Shown: piece after piece, positions 10,617 through 22,879 of the stretch
How the letters are laid out: each line of letters begins with the position of its first letter
How positions within the stretch are numbered: position 1 is the first letter of the stretch
From: Armillaria gallica
Taxonomy: Eukaryota; Basidiomycota; Agaricomycetes; Agaricales; Physalacriaceae
Assembly (NCBI GenBank): GCA_037576215.1
Contig: JBANDB010000020.1
Location: 1-64,000, forward strand
Direction of reading: 5' to 3'
DNA length: 64,000 nucleotides
Notes under the pieces: model-generated
What the model was told of the DNA's origin: nothing
The model's database searches: none
What the model saw: only the letters and a program-made list of their open reading frames with translations
Translations under genes and position numbers: made by a program

Positions 10617-12362
10617 ATGTCGACTTTATCACCATTAAACTGGGAGCCTTGCTCTGGCTGTTCCTGCTCCAATCACCGACTGCCATCATATCGCTTCCCT
10701 ACAGAAAACACCACCTCCCTATATCTAGAGCGGCTGACTCATTGCAACGATCCACCGTCGCCAACTGAAGCAGACGAACTGAGACGGGCAGTCCTATCTT
10801 ATGAACAGCAGATCCATAACCTAACCATAGAGGAGGAAAAGCTGCAGCAGATGCTTACGAAGATACATGACTCTGTCAAGGAGAAAGCAGGTCTTTTGCA
10901 TCGGGAGAAGGAGCGAGTTTTGGCTGTCATCAGCAACAGAAAACGTGTGCTCAGCCCCGTACGACGCCTTCCAGTCGAAATTTTGTTCCAGATATTCCTT
11001 GATACGATTGAATTTCCTGTTCGTTGCACACAAAGCCCCGATTCCGACAACTTGTGGGATTTTCACCCCACCGATAACCCCATGTGGTCTCTAGAATGTG
11101 TTTCGAAGCAGTGGAGGATGGTGGCGATGTCTTTTCCTCAGCTTTGGTCCTACATCAACATCATTCTCACAGAGGACAACTTCGAAGATCTATCTTACGC
11201 GCGGCGCCTCGGTGAACAGTGCAATCGTGCGCGAAATTACCCATTATCTGTCTCCATTGCAGACGAAGATATAGAACCCATCGATTTCCCTCCACACCTC
11301 GCTGGTATTCTGTTCACCATTTCACGTGATATTCGTGAACTTCATTTATTCCTCTGTTCAGCGACATTCATTGAAATCAATCGGTTACACTTATCATTTC
11401 CCTCGCTAGAAAGACTTTCTCTTCATTCCCTTGAAACCGACGAATTTGACGAAGGACTCCATTTACTGCGTACATCCCCGAAGCTCCGAACCCTGAAGGT
11501 CTTTGATGTCGATAAACCAAGCAGTTATTTCATTCTTCCTTGGCACCAAATCATGGCATACAAAAGCAACCATACACACACGAGTAGCTTTTGTATGGGA
11601 CCTAGCTCGTATCACCATCTGAAGGTTCTCCGAGAACTTACGCAGCTGGAAGAATACACTCTGTGTTGTCAAGATTCTACTATCGAGGGACAGTTCAATG
11701 ACGAAGTTTTCCCTCTTACGTGCACCAACATACGGTCAATGAAGATTTTCTCGCATATTCGACACTCAGAAGAAAGTGACTCTGACACGGCACTCAAGCA
11801 GATCCTTGTCCGACTTGCCTTACCTTCACTCGCCTCGCTGAAAGTAGACTGTCTTTCACGTGAAGCTCCGGGTACATTCACCGCCATCCGAGAGCTCATC
11901 GTCAAATCTCAGTGCCCTATTACCACCCTCCATTTCGATCACGGATTCATTTTGGAAGAAGACTTCCTCCATATCCTTCGCAAAAGTCCCACCTTGGAAG
12001 ACGTGCGGCTTACTCATGTTGATGTCTCCCTCAACAAAACCCTCGCCGAATTGACCCCAAAACATGATGAAACAAGGACCCTTGCCCCTCGTCTGCAGAC
12101 GCTTCACCTTGGCGGAAGTGTCGTGTTTGATATAAATGTCTTCGTCAATATGGTGGTTTCACGATGGAATCTCGCATCTCTACGTGTTCCCGACGGCGTC
12201 CAGCGCTTGGTGGAGGTTAATCTATGCCAACTTATCCCAACAGATGGACCAAGCGATGAGATTAAAGCGGTAACAGCTCTTTCCGCTTTGGACACATACA
12301 TGGAGGAAGGATTGAGAGTTACCTTTAGTACTGAGTACATGCTAAACACGGGAGATCAATGA
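10617..12362 (+). CDS. F-box protein FB1 (581 aa)
   Basis: Single-exon gene. ATG 10617-10619 was chosen as the first in-frame ATG, giving MSTLSPLNWEPCSGCSCSNH. Domains in order: a short Cys-rich leader (residues 9-18) with PCSGCSCSNH; a predicted coiled coil (about 45-108, charged with QQIHN and EEEKLQQML heptads); an F-box from about 112 (LSPVRRLPVEILFQIF) through the KQWRMVAMSFPQLW block; then a leucine-rich C-terminal half with repeated LxxLxL strands and LVPRL-type tails (LHLGGSVVFDINVFVNMV). Such proteins link substrates to SCF ligases through Skp1. The layout is shared with FB2-FB4, and the frame is intact, unlike the tandem neighbour FB2. The substrate is unknown. Confidence 0.85.
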   Translation: MSTLSPLNWEPCSGCSCSNHRLPSYRFPTENTTSLYLERLTHCNDPPSPTEADELRRAVLSYEQQIHNLTIEEEKLQQMLTKIHDSVKEKAGLLHREKERVLAVISNRKRVLSPVRRLPVEILFQIFLDTIEFPVRCTQSPDSDNLWDFHPTDNPMWSLECVSKQWRMVAMSFPQLWSYINIILTEDNFEDLSYARRLGEQCNRARNYPLSVSIADEDIEPIDFPPHLAGILFTISRDIRELHLFLCSATFIEINRLHLSFPSLERLSLHSLETDEFDEGLHLLRTSPKLRTLKVFDVDKPSSYFILPWHQIMAYKSNHTHTSSFCMGPSSYHHLKVLRELTQLEEYTLCCQDSTIEGQFNDEVFPLTCTNIRSMKIFSHIRHSEESDSDTALKQILVRLALPSLASLKVDCLSREAPGTFTAIRELIVKSQCPITTLHFDHGFILEEDFLHILRKSPTLEDVRLTHVDVSLNKTLAELTPKHDETRTLAPRLQTLHLGGSVVFDINVFVNMVVSRWNLASLRVPDGVQRLVEVNLCQLIPTDGPSDEIKAVTALSALDTYMEEGLRVTFSTEYMLNTGDQ

Positions 12363-12680
12363 AGCAGAGCGGACGATGTTTTCGCATCATAAATTCGATT
12401 AGGATATTGTATCATCCCAGTAGAAAATGAATTATCATATACTACCAACGTTGAATTTCACTGGTGTCGCCCTAAGGCGAACGCGTGTGAACACTAAACA
12501 GACACGCTTGACTCAGTTCACGTGGCGTTCTCATCAACAGCTTTCTACCTCCTTCCACGCCTCGTTGGCATATACGCGGTGTTTAACGTGAATTTCATCT
12601 GCGTAGATCTCTTAACTCGGTAAGGTCTTATCATGCACCATAAATTACGCATCTCAAGCAGATTTCTAGGCATCGACGAG
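12363..12680. other. Spacer between FB1 and FB2
   Basis: No gene was seen. It probably holds the FB1 3' end and the FB2 promoter. Confidence 0.4.
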
Positions 12681-15600
12681 ATGTTGGCGATACCACAATC
12701 AGGCTGGAAGCCCTGCTCTGGCTGTACCTGCTCTAATCACTAAATCCCATCTTATACATTCCAAGAAGACATTTCCTTGTTGCATTTCGCACATTTGACT
12801 CGTTCCAATGACCCTCCATCGCCGACGGAAGAGGAACAATTAAAAGAGGCAATATCCTCGTATCGACAGCAGAGCTGGGATCGGGATGCAGAAGTGTCAA
12901 GGTTGGATGTACTTCTCGCTCATATACAGCGCCCCATTCAGGAGAAGAAAGAGACTTTGCATCGGGAGAAGGAACGGGTTTTGACTGCGATTGATGACAG
13001 TCGACGCGTCTTCAGCCCCGTACGGCGCGTCCCAGTGGAAATCCTAACAAAGATATTCTACTATACCATCGAGTTTCCCATTCATTGCTCTCGTAATATG
13101 TCCTCCCATAGTAGCCAGTGGGACTCCTATTTCACTGGTAACCCTATGTGGACTATTGAAGCAGTGGAGGATGGTGGCGATGTCTTTCCCCGAGCTCTGG
13201 TCTTACATCAACATCGTTCTCACAGACCTTGCGGAAGAGTGCTCCCTTATTTCATCAGCAGATTGGGAAAAAAATTGCCCGGGATTGCGGCGATCACGGT
13301 CTGGCGGAATTCTTCTCCGCCTTGTCAAGGCGTTACAAGTCCATATAACGGAGGCAAAATGTTGTGCTCTTTCTGTAGGCCATTATAATTCCGCACAATA
13401 ATAACTTGGGGTTCAAGATTTCATGGAATTATTTCCCGCTCATGTATTACTACTATAAGCTCAATAAAATGGGGTCTGGCTTGTACAGGATTTATTGTAA
13501 ACCGGTAGTAGTGATTGAATTTTACTTTTGGATCTCAAAAAATGCAGCACATCAATATTCTAAATACTATAAGTCAGCAAACCTCATATCCGTGATGTCG
13601 AAGTAATTCGACTTCTATCAATCCATCAGAATTGGTGCCGTCTTTGGGAAGCCCCTCGCCTTCGTCTTCTTCACCTTCCTCTGTATCTTTACCCATGGCG
13701 CCTTCATCGTCTGACTGGTCCGCCGGTTCTCGTTTGAAGTTGAGGCCTGCCTAAATGTCTAATCATATACTGGGTTCGCACTGCACAGCAGTTCTTGTAA
13801 ATGAGTTCTCAACCACATCTCTAGCGCGCTTCAGAGAAAAATAAGGGCAGGAGCAAGGGATAGAAGTCCGTCATTCGAATTTCAGAGAATAAGATGAGAA
13901 GCGAGATAAAGTGCATGGCATGAAAAAATGGCATGCTACGTTAATTCCAAGTCGGAGATCTTGCCATCACCGAATCAACGCGTCATGCACCACGCGATGG
14001 CTCGTGTTTTAACTCAGTTATCTTCTCGTCGCGGAGGCACATTGGGCCAGGCACCTACCTACACGACCACTCTGCCACTAGGCCCGTTCTTCTCCGACGC
14101 AGACTTCTTCTTCCGAGCCCGGAACTCGACCGTGATGAGTTCTTCGAATATAAATACAGTCTGAAGCGCTATCGTCTCGACTCTCAAGCAACGTACCATC
14201 ACCTTCCCAAGAATCGCCCGGATCCTCTCATCCTTCAACGCATCAAGTTCAGCTAGTGGTATCTTGAGGTGGATTGCAGAGTTGGGGGAGGAGGCGGTGG
14301 TCGCGTTGAAAGGCATTCAAGGCATGCATCAGTGAGTTCGATAATGGCTCTCTCCTTGGAATTCGCTCTATAGCATCAATTTAGGGAATTGTTTAAGCCG
14401 ATGAGGTGTGCGGCGTGCCCTTACCCATGCAATCTCTTTGATAGTGTCCGGAGCGCCCCTGGATGGAAGGTCCGGCATCAACAGATTGAGGTGAAATTTC
14501 TTTTCCTAGCAACGTTTCCATTGTCCAAATTGAAAAGACTGTACGAAGTCCCTTCCTTACAGTGACTCCGGGAAGTGATTGGCAGCGATGAGGGAGTAGG
14601 AGGAGCGGGAACATACAGTATAAATTTGAGGTCACTTTGTGTAAACAGCAGCGTCGTTGTATTATATGTATGTTCACTGTAATAATAAATTTATGATTTC
14701 AAGTCTCTCCAAGCTTCTAAGAGTGGAAATATGCGAAGTATATATGCCCCGGCAACCTAAAGACTACTAGCTGCTACGAGCCCGCTCTAGGACAATGCTC
14801 ATGTTGAAGTTATACTGGCCTATGGTATCAAATAATTGTATCAATACCTTTCGAAGCCTGATATGCATTGTCGATACCGGAAATATTCATAAGGGTACAC
14901 GTAGAATTATCATTTTTCCACGCTACATATGGGCATATAATGCTGGTGCGATTATTTCAGACGTTGCCATGCATTTCGAGCCTTGCCACGGGCTTCTACG
15001 GTCATATATATTTTTGTTCAATTCGCTGATGTTACAGGAAATATCTCAGCGAATAGTTCAATCGATCGCGAAATCATCCATTATTCGTATCCATCGCTGA
15101 TGACAACGAATACCGTGCCACAAAGTATCCCGCACAATGGCTGGCCAAATACCTTTTCATTATTTCCCCCTACATCAAAGAACTCAGTCTTTTCCTTCAT
15201 TCAAGCGCATTCCGCCACATCAAACGCTTACGACTCTCTTTACCGTCCCTGGAAAAAGTTTCACTCCGTTGCCTCGATACAAACACATTTGACCACAAAG
15301 AGAAACTGCTTTTGTTTCCTTCCGCGCCCAAGCTTCAAACCCTCGAAGTCATTGGTATTGATGAAGCGATCTACTATTTCGTTCTGCCATGGCACCAGAT
15401 AACGACTTATGAATGCTACAATAAAGTCACGGATGGCTTCCATGTAGGCCCTACATCGCTTCATCGTCTCCAGAGCCTCAGAGAGCTTACTCATCTGGAG
15501 AAGTGTACTTTAATCTGTGAAGATAACGCCAGAGACCTGGAAGAAAGTAATGGAGGGGGAATATATCCCCTGACATGCGCACGTTTACGGTCGTTAAATC

Positions 15601-16217
15601 TTGTGTCGCATATGGCTTTTTCTTACAATAGATGGGCCACAGCACTGAAGCAGATTCTTTCCCGACTCGCACTTCCTGAACTCACTACGTTAAGAGTGGA
15701 TTCTATGTCACGCGAAGAAGCCGACACGTTCACTTCGATTCGAGAGCTTATAACTACGAGGTCGTATTGCCCCATCACTGTACTCTACTTCGACCACGGT
15801 ATCATTTTGGAGGGCGACATCCTTCATATCCTTCGCACAACTCCCACCTTGGAAGACGTACGGCTCACTCATGTTGACGTCTCGCTCGACAAAACTCTCG
15901 CCGAACTGACTCCGAAGTTTGACGGAACAACGGTTCTTGTTCCTCGTTTGAAGGTGCTTCATATCGGTGGAAATATCGTGTTCGATATTGGCATATTTGT
16001 CAATATGGTGGAGGCACGTTGGAATATCCCTCCCTTGAACTTTACTTCTATGCAGCGGCTAAAGGAGGTTCATGTATACCGACTGCTTGAAGTAAATGGG
16101 TGGGATAGTGGCGGTACAAACACAGACACGGCTTTTTCCGCACTGGATGTGTACAAAGCGGAAGGATTGAACGCCGTGTTCAGCACTGAATATACCTTGA
16201 CCACAGGAGATATATGA
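12681..16217 (+). pseudogene. F-box pseudogene FB2, split by about 1.8 kb of foreign DNA
   Basis: A tandem paralogue of FB1. The N-terminal part (12681-13228) starts MLAIPQSGWKPCSGCTCSNH but hits TAA at 12741-12743 right after the Cys-rich leader. The F-box RRVFSPVRRVPVEILTKIF is readable. A roughly 10-nt deletion near 13157 relative to FB1 then shifts the frame before KQWRMVAMSFPELW. Homology breaks at about 13228 and resumes near 15045 in the codons for NRSRNHPLFVSIADDNE, preceded by a TAG. From there the leucine-rich half is open to 16217 (ending SALDVYKAEGLNAVFSTEY). It is clearly non-functional as a whole, although the 3' half (ATG 15312) keeps an intact 301-codon frame. Confidence 0.8.
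13229..15044 (-). other. DNA inserted in FB2, carrying exon-like pieces of an unrelated gene
   Basis: This block separates the two halves of FB2. On its minus strand, pieces look like real exons. About 14316-14200 reads MPFNATTASSPNSAIHLKIP and on to DERIRAILGKVMV, then a gt donor. About 14147-14065 reads ELITVEFRARKKKSASEKNG and stops. An acidic piece after an atttag acceptor at about 13750-13620 reads FKREPADQSDDEGAMGKDTE. The family is not recognised. No terminal inverted repeats, target duplication or transposase were seen, so the mechanism of insertion is unknown. Confidence 0.4.
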
Positions 16218-16446
16218 AACAGAGCACCTATTTTCCGTTTGTCGTGAATTCATCCATTTCATTTCGTGTTGCTGCTGCGCTCATTAGCGAGAGTTTCCTC
16301 CTTCAGACTATAGTCACAGCTATTAGATAAATATTACGACCATGCTATCTGTACAATTATTCTATCAGTGACAGACAAACAGCTGTCGATCCATCCCTAC
16401 ACAGCTCGAAGGCATCAAGTCAAAGGACTTTTTCTGGACCATAACC
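16218..16446. repeat. MC 3'-flank block, also found downstream of MC3 and MC5
   Basis: The segment around 16355-16410 (attctatcagtgacagac, then cagctgtcgatccatccct) is a diverged copy of the flank at about 20480 (attctatcaatgccaggcga) and at about 32110 (atcctatcaatatcaggcag). The duplicated unit therefore extends beyond the metacaspase stop codons. Confidence 0.5.
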
Positions 16447-18487
16447 TCATAAAATAAACTTCAGATCAGTGTCCTGGGCACGAAAATACGAACACCTCTC
16501 AGAATGATCCGACGCACGACAGTAGGAATACTCGACGCTACTTACAATTTGATGAGAAGAGGTCAGTTGCGGTGTTTGGTTATCCACTTTGCGCTTAACG
16601 ATCTTCCTGAGAAATGAATTTCAGAACTAAGTTCGGCTACAAGCGAGCGATATAGAAACTGACCTTATAGAATGAAGAAGTTCTCTATATGACTGCTTCG
16701 GTTTCTCTTCGAAAGACTTAATGAATGCCTTGACCGGCCGGTTAGTGAGCGCGTGTCAAAACGGAGAAGTTATGGCCACCAACCTGCGTCATAAAACCGC
16801 CTTGGGGCGTGTCGGTGCAATTCTGTTCGTCCGTAGCGCCAGACCAGCAAATCTACACATCTAATCAACATCTGATGGGATGCTAATAATCATGGAACAA
16901 AGGATACTTACCACATTGGCCAAAGGGTCTGTTACCGAAAGCGCACACTCGCGCTGTGGTCGACCATGGGAGTCGTACTATAATACACAATGATAAGATT
17001 GGGCAACCAGGTGTCCGAGAGATGGGATAATCACAGTATAAGGCAGGTCTAACATAAACAAGGTGGGTGAAACATGCGATGAAATCTGCAGCAGCTGTGC
17101 TCACCCAAAATGGTCCCGGAATGACAGCTCTATTTAGTAAGTGGTTAACGAGGAACCAAACAGGAAATTCATGTTTACTTACATCGAACAGAGCCTAGCA
17201 GAATAAGGCTCGTGTGACGCATTTCATCGAAGCCAGGTAAATAAGAGGGAACATACCGTAAGCCGACAACCAGCAGGTAATGGATCAACCAATATTTTAC
17301 GTATATCCTAAGTTGGAAAAGGTCGAGCGCCACTGCGGAATATGTATTCGGTAGAGCTCACGTCGTCAATAATCGGACACGAATCATAGCAAATGATGTC
17401 TGAAAGTGCAAAACATCAACAGGTTGATTAACGGGTAAAAATTCAAATGCAAGACCTTCATCTTTTCCGTCGACCTCATCGCCATTCTGGTCGGTAACCC
17501 AGTCTCCGTGCCCAGAGTCTGAGAATAAGGGGAATACTTCAGAAACAGGTACACTGGAAGAAGTGAGCCTTACAATGGAGGAAAAGCGAATCACCCAGCT
17601 TTGCACTCTGGACAAGCCAGGACATAGCTTCAATTATATTATTTTTTGTGGGCTTCTTCTCCGTATCGTCTGTAAGCATTCGAATATCATCGGCCTTATA
17701 TCCCCGACCTGAAAATAGGAGAATCAAGTACACCTTAAGATAAACGAAAGCCAATGTCACCGACGCATCAAGAAGTTCCGAATATTCCCAGCATCTAATA
17801 TTGAGCCACGGAGCTCACTGAATTCCTTGCCTTGTCCATAGTTGATACCGATCTAATGGAATTATTTCAACGCGAACACCTGGACCACACCGTGAGGTAT
17901 GCATACACAGACTGCTCTCTTGCGTCCAGAAGGTTCAGGACTTGAATCGGCATGATGTGCCGACTGCATGGTTCTGATTCCAAACTGAAGGCACCGACTG
18001 TTATTTACGAGGAAACTATAGAAAGCGTTGTATGATGATTGCTCACGTTAAGGATTGGAGGAAGCCTGGAACGTAAGGCATCGTATATGCAACCTCCGCC
18101 TCCGTGATCATAATGATGATACCCGATGTTTATCCTCCACTGATTGGACAGTAAGAAGGTGCTGCGAAAAGTCCTATATCCATAACGAGGCTGCATACAT
18201 GAGTAAAAGAGCTTAAATAGCAGAAAATCATGTAACACTCACCTCATGGAAGAGAAAAGAGACACACGAAGAATATCGAAGGTCAGTGTCTGAAACATAG
18301 TCACCCCGATTCCCAGACTGACATCCCTTTCCACAAAAGGAATTTGGCTATCATAAGGCCAAGAGATCATCGACACGTAGCCTGAAGCGCAAGGGTTACT
18401 TACTCCGTTGATAATCTAGGATTTTATTGAGCCGACAGGATACGTTATTCTTTCTAATCTGTAGACTCACGCTAACGGCAAAGGCAT
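16447..18487 (-). CDS. Metacaspase MC2 (type I, multi-exon)
   Basis: Caspase-fold Cys protease on the minus strand, in the same exon plan as its neighbours. The proposed start is ATG 18485-18487 (MPLPLALST across a short intron). The prodomain has RYGYRTFRSTF and HHYDHGGGG. The core starts RKRAVC, intron, IGINYGQGKEFSELRGSILD. A segment ending GDSLFLH joins to YSGHG by splicing, with the catalytic His codon at 17508-17510, followed by DWVTDQNGDEVDGKDEG. ICYDSCPIIDDV and PLPAGCRLT lead to LFD and the catalytic exon SCHSGTIL (Cys codon 17124-17126), then DLPYT. The p10 part reads ICWSGATDEQNCTDTPQGGF and SYRELLHSIR. The last exon DTDLKFIL stops at 16447-16449. No lesion was noticed. The usual 'GC' after the VGINY segment is replaced. 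Confidence 0.8.
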
Positions 18488-18699
18488 TCACGTGTTTGCG
18501 GCTAGTAGACGATAGACCGGTCGTTGAGAGTGCTGATGCCAGAACAACTACTCAATAAACAAGCAGATTTTAGAGTCACGGAAGAAGTAGACCAAGCTGA
18601 GATGTTTGTCGAGAACCCAGAGGAATGATGAGATGCTCGCCCGGTAATGAACTTGAACCTATGAAGATATGATGGGGAAAGAAGAATGTGAATGATAGA

Positions 18700-18900
18700 G
18701 ACGCTTGGGCTTGGGTTTAATAAGGGTGGACAAGTCGAGCGCCTGCTTCCTAATCCCTGTATGGAGTTCATTGTTCAATGTTTGTTGCTATCCGGGAGCC
18801 CGGAAAGCGATAGACGCGTTCCTAGAATCGTACGGGAATTTCCTGTGCTCGATATCGCCTAGTGGCCGTCCAAAGCTGATTGGAACAATTGAGCGTGGGT
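18700..18900. repeat. Diverged copy of the conserved upstream block of the MC units
   Basis: The stretch attcattgttcaatgtttgt, then gctcgatatcgcctagtggc, matches in order and spacing the block upstream of MC3, MC4 and MC5 (for example attcattgttggtcgtcag and gcttgatatggcctagcag at about 34490-34580). MC2 therefore derives from the same duplication unit but is older. Confidence 0.45.
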
Positions 18901-19333
18901 GAAGTTTTGTAAGAAAAAGTAGTTGCCCACAAATTTCGGCCCGGTCTAATAAGATTGCACAATATTATGCATATCATCAAGGCCAGTTTCGATCACCCAC
19001 CTTTTCCTTCTGGTACTTCATATATTTACTCGTCGTGCTCGAAGACCCGGGAGAATTAAACAGGGGAACAAGGATTGCCATCTCACGGAGTCACGTTACG
19101 TAGCACTAAATAGCAAGGTACTGTTTTGAATGAAGAGCCGCCTTGTGATATGAAAAGATCAAGAAGCATCGAAAGAACATCTGCGAGGCTAAACGTGGGT
19201 TCGCGCGCGCGTAGACACCAAGCGACCAACACAGATGCCAAAGAAAGTTGAGGGTATCATCGAAGTCACCTTGAGCCATTACACGAGGTCCCCGAAGACA
19301 AGAAATCGATCAAGGAGTAATTCGAAAGGTGCC
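18901..19333. other. Gene-less stretch
   Basis: No supported gene was seen between the MC2 upstream block and the first MITE. Confidence 0.35.
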
Positions 19334-19341
19334 TATAGGCG

Positions 19342-19756
19342 CAAGGGGTTCCCGGCCCGTTGTTCCAGCACATCGGGTCGGTCGGTCGGTCGGGCCGACG
19401 AAGGCTTAAAAGTTTTTGGGTGCATGTCCCAAGCATGTCCTTATATGCCTTGCGGAGGTCTTAGCTTGTCAAAATGTGAGTTAAAGTGTAGCATATACAC
19501 CCTACTACAAAGCATCCTAAAGATCTGGCCTCCTGGGCTTCATAGGAGGTGTTGCCGTGACCCGTCGACTTCCCAAGGATAGCTGGAATATGGCAATACC
19601 GGTAAGACCGGATACGTGGAGTAACCGGGTGGCTGTGTAACGACAAATGTCGTTTGTCCCCCCTTATACGGTACGTTGTTCCCACGACACGCCCCATCGA
19701 GGGCTTAAAAATACATGAGACGCGATGTACTTTCCTGAAATTTTTGGAACCCCTTG
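19342..19756. mobile_element. hAT-like MITE copy 1 (415 bp)
   Basis: Termini are caaggggttcc at the left and its inverse ggaaccccttg at the right. They are flanked by tataggcg (19334-19341) and tatagacg (19757-19764), an 8-bp target duplication with one mismatch. Just inside the left end is gggtcggtcggtcggtcggg followed by ggcttaaaa; an inverted-context cgagggcttaaaaa lies near the right end. It has no coding capacity. The 8-bp duplication and CAAGGGG ends are typical of the hAT superfamily. The same architecture recurs at 26662-27079. Confidence 0.65.
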
Positions 19757-20219
19757 TATAGACGCTCGTACCAGTGGCAGATCTGGATCAAGGGGCTGGG
19801 ACACTTGATTGGCGAACACCGAGATGTCCAAGAAGATGGAGCTAGAACAATAGGAAGCATAGCAGGGCAAAGTACGATCGTGATAAAAAAAAAAATAGGT
19901 CATATTGCAGTGGCCGGTATGCCGTCATGCCGGAAGACGCGTAGTTGAATGCAGAAAGAAGCCTCATCTGTTCTCCTACGTATTGTCCTCCGCCCCATTT
20001 AATATTGATTTATAGCTGTTTGCATACGGCTTGACAGTAGCATGCGTTTTGCGCTAGAGAGGTGAATGAGTTGGACTTCGTCATAAACCTTGGCTTGAGG
20101 GGCTCGATGACGCGTGTGTGGATGGTTTATAACTATTTCGGCGATCTGGGAGGCCATTCCGTGCACTTGAAGTCCCAAAACCGTGGTTTACCCTGACTGT
20201 CAAGTTTACAGTGACGAAG

Positions 20220-20440
20220 AAGCTGTAATGTATTCAAACAGCTGTAATAGGCTTATCTTCATAAAGGCCAGATGCCTTTTTATTCGTTCTCGAGAGTTTG
20301 CCTCCGCGTTCCAGCCACGTTCGAGGGCAACCATCTCCGAATCAACACGCTTAATTCATCCCTCTGGTAGTCTCCGTTTCACAAATATCCAGTAATTGGA
20401 GACGCTCATGCCATAGATACGTGCCCATGCCATCGTTTGC
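20220..20440 (-). pseudogene. Carboxylesterase C-terminal relic
   Basis: Strongly decayed. Segments cgttctcgagagtttgcct, acacgcttaattcatccctct and catagatacgtgcccatgcc follow the same order and spacing as the last CE exon (cgccctcgagggcttgcct, acgcgtctaatccatgctct and cacagatatgtatccgtt at about 35930-36060). It lies directly downstream of MC3, showing that the repeat unit once joined a CE 3' end to the MC 3' end. It cannot code. Confidence 0.5.
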
Positions 20441-20648
20441 ACTGATATTGCGACTTTAAACGTGAACTCTGCAATAGTATTCTATCAATGCCAGGCGAAC
20501 AGATCTGAATACAGCCGTACGTTATAGGAGGAAAATTATCAGTATCATTAAACCCCTCCATTAATCGCGACTTTCCTCGAACGAAAGCGACCGGAGATTA
20601 TACGAATCTACAATATAACAATATACGTGCAACGCCGAGTACATACTC

Positions 20649-22679
20649 TCATAAAATAAAGTCCAGATTAGGGTCCTGTGCAACAAGGATGATTAGAATC
20701 ATCAGTTGAACAGAAACGACAGATAAATTATACCCACAATCTGACGAGAAGAGCCTAGCTGAGGTATCTGTTTATACTGCTTACGCTCGACAATCGTCCT
20801 GAAAAGGGAAATTAAGAACTATGCTCGGCCATAGGTAAGATAAAGGATGACCTTATCGAGTGAAGAAGTTCTTTGTATGATTGTTTCGGTTTGTTTTGGA
20901 AAGCATCGATGAATGCCTAAACAGAACAGAACCCCGGCTTTCCAGTGAGTGTGCATCTAGACGCAAAATGTCATAATCACTCACGCGAGTCATGACACCT
21001 CCTTTGGGTGTATCGCTACCTTTCTGATTGTCCTTGGCACCAGACCAGCATATCTGTGTTATATTCTCGTCATCTGTTAGAAACAGACAACAAATACTTA
21101 CCACATCCGCGGAAATATCCAAGCCCGGCGTCGTTCCATAACATTGACCAATGCAGTTATACTAAAACATGCCAGTCAGATTTGGTGATGCGTGAAAGTG
21201 GGAAAATATTAATTACAGTATAAGGCAGGTCTAACATAAACAGATTAGGTGAGGTAAGTGATAGAACTTGTAGCTGATCCACTTACCCAAAATCGTCCCA
21301 GAATGACAGCTCTATACAATAGAGATGATGAGGGAGAAGCAAGACCATCTGCATATGAGTCTGTGTTTACTTACGTCGAACAAAGCCTAGTACAATTCGG
21401 GTTGCGTCAGACATATCACCAAAACACGGCTCGAAGAAGGAACGTACCGTAAGCTGGCAACCGGAAGGCAGGGACCGGAGCATTTCATGTATGTCCTGAG
21501 TCGTGAAAGAGTCGGCGCGCTCATCGGTGATAATTGATATTTGCACTCACATCGTCAATAATGACCGACGAGTCACAACTTTCAATACCTTCAAGAGCGT
21601 AGAGCGTCAGCTGTTTGTCTAATGAGTAAAAACGATTCAATGGACAAACTTTCATCTTTGCCGTCGACCTCATCACCATTCGTATCGGGGATCTGGCTAC
21701 CATGCCCAGAATCTGGGTGTAATGAAAGTTATTAGAAACAAATAGAAAGGAAGCGGCGAAACGTACAGTGAAGAAAAAGTGAATCGTTCGCCTGGGCACC
21801 CTCAAAAAGCTGGGACAAGGCATCCAATATATTGCTTCTCGTGGGTTTCTTGACCGTTTCGTCCGTAAGCATTGTGATATCGTCGGCATTAAAATCGTTT
21901 TCTGGTGAGAGGAGTGTAAGTACACTGTTGTCATAATCAAATGAGAGTGAAAGATATTTACGTGTCAAGAATCGGTGAATGTTCTTGGTATCTTCTATAC
22001 AGCCTTGGAGTTCGTTCGGTCTGTTGCGATAGTTGATGCCGATCTAAAGGAAACACTCTACACATCAACACCTGGCTTGTTCTGCGAGGACCGAGGGATT
22101 TACACATAGTGCTCTCTTACGCCCCGAGGATTCGGAGTGTCTGCGATGGTCTGGATGCAAAGTTCCTGCGTCGAGCTGGAGGCGTGGGTCTTCTGGTTAC
22201 AATATATTATTGGGACCTTCGGAAGACGGTTGCTTACCTGAATGGCTGGAAGGAGTTTGACGCGTGGAGAGTTGTAACCACCACCAGCATGGTCGTGATG
22301 CTGGCACTCTACCTTGCACTTGTCAGAAAATAATTTGGTACTGCCAAAGAGGTTTCCGTATCCATAATGTGGCTGCATACACATTTCTATCAGCCAAAGG
22401 GCATAAAGAGAAACGAATTATTGGATACTGACTTGGTGGAAGAGAAAAGACACACGAGGAATGGTTGACGTCAGCGTGTGAGCCATGACCACAGTTTGAA
22501 GATACTAGATAAGCACCCCTTCCATTAATGTAGCTTCGGCTACTGTAAAAACAACGGTCATCGAGATGTACTATGGAATTCGACGGCTACGCACCCCGTT
22601 GATAATCTAAAAACCCATCCGAATCAACAAAACACGTCACATAATCGCATTCGTGGACTCACGCTACCGGCACTGGCAT
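20649..22679 (-). CDS. Metacaspase MC3 (type I, multi-exon)
   Basis: The proposed start is ATG 22677-22679 (MPVPVALS after splicing). Prodomain exons read NCGHGSHADVNHSSC and PHYGYGNLFGSTK then CQHHDHAGGGYNSPR. The core reads RKRALC, intron, IGINYRNRPNELQGCIEDTK. NDSLFLH joins YSGHGSQIPDTNGDEVDGKD (catalytic His codon 21702-21704). LFD joins SCHSGTIL (catalytic Cys codon 21306-21308), then DLPYT. The p10 region reads ICWSGAKDNQKGSDTPKGGV and the last exon DPNLDFIL stops at 20649-20651. It is near-identical to MC5 over long stretches, introns included, so the two are recent duplicates. In prodomain exon 3 it lacks 2 nt relative to MC2, so that junction is uncertain. Confidence 0.78.
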
Positions 22680-22879
22680 TCGCAAAGGCGTTGATGGTCG
22701 ACGAGTGATAATGCTGGCCATTAGTAAGGTGCTTAGCGCCGGAAAGATTCTCTAGTAACGAGCAAAAAGTAGGCGCAAGTCGGGATGGAGGGCGGATGAC
22801 AGGATAACGAACTTGGAGCGTAGAAGATAATGTGGCCTGCAATAGGGGAAAAGGATGAGCAAGGAAGACCATGCGACGC

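Noticed and set aside
14983..15402. Plus-strand ORF of 139 codons
   Set aside because: Wrong frame of the FB2 3' half; the frame matching FB1 differs.
22109..22333. Plus-strand ORF of 74 codons
   Set aside because: Antisense to MC3 prodomain and core exons that have paralogue support.
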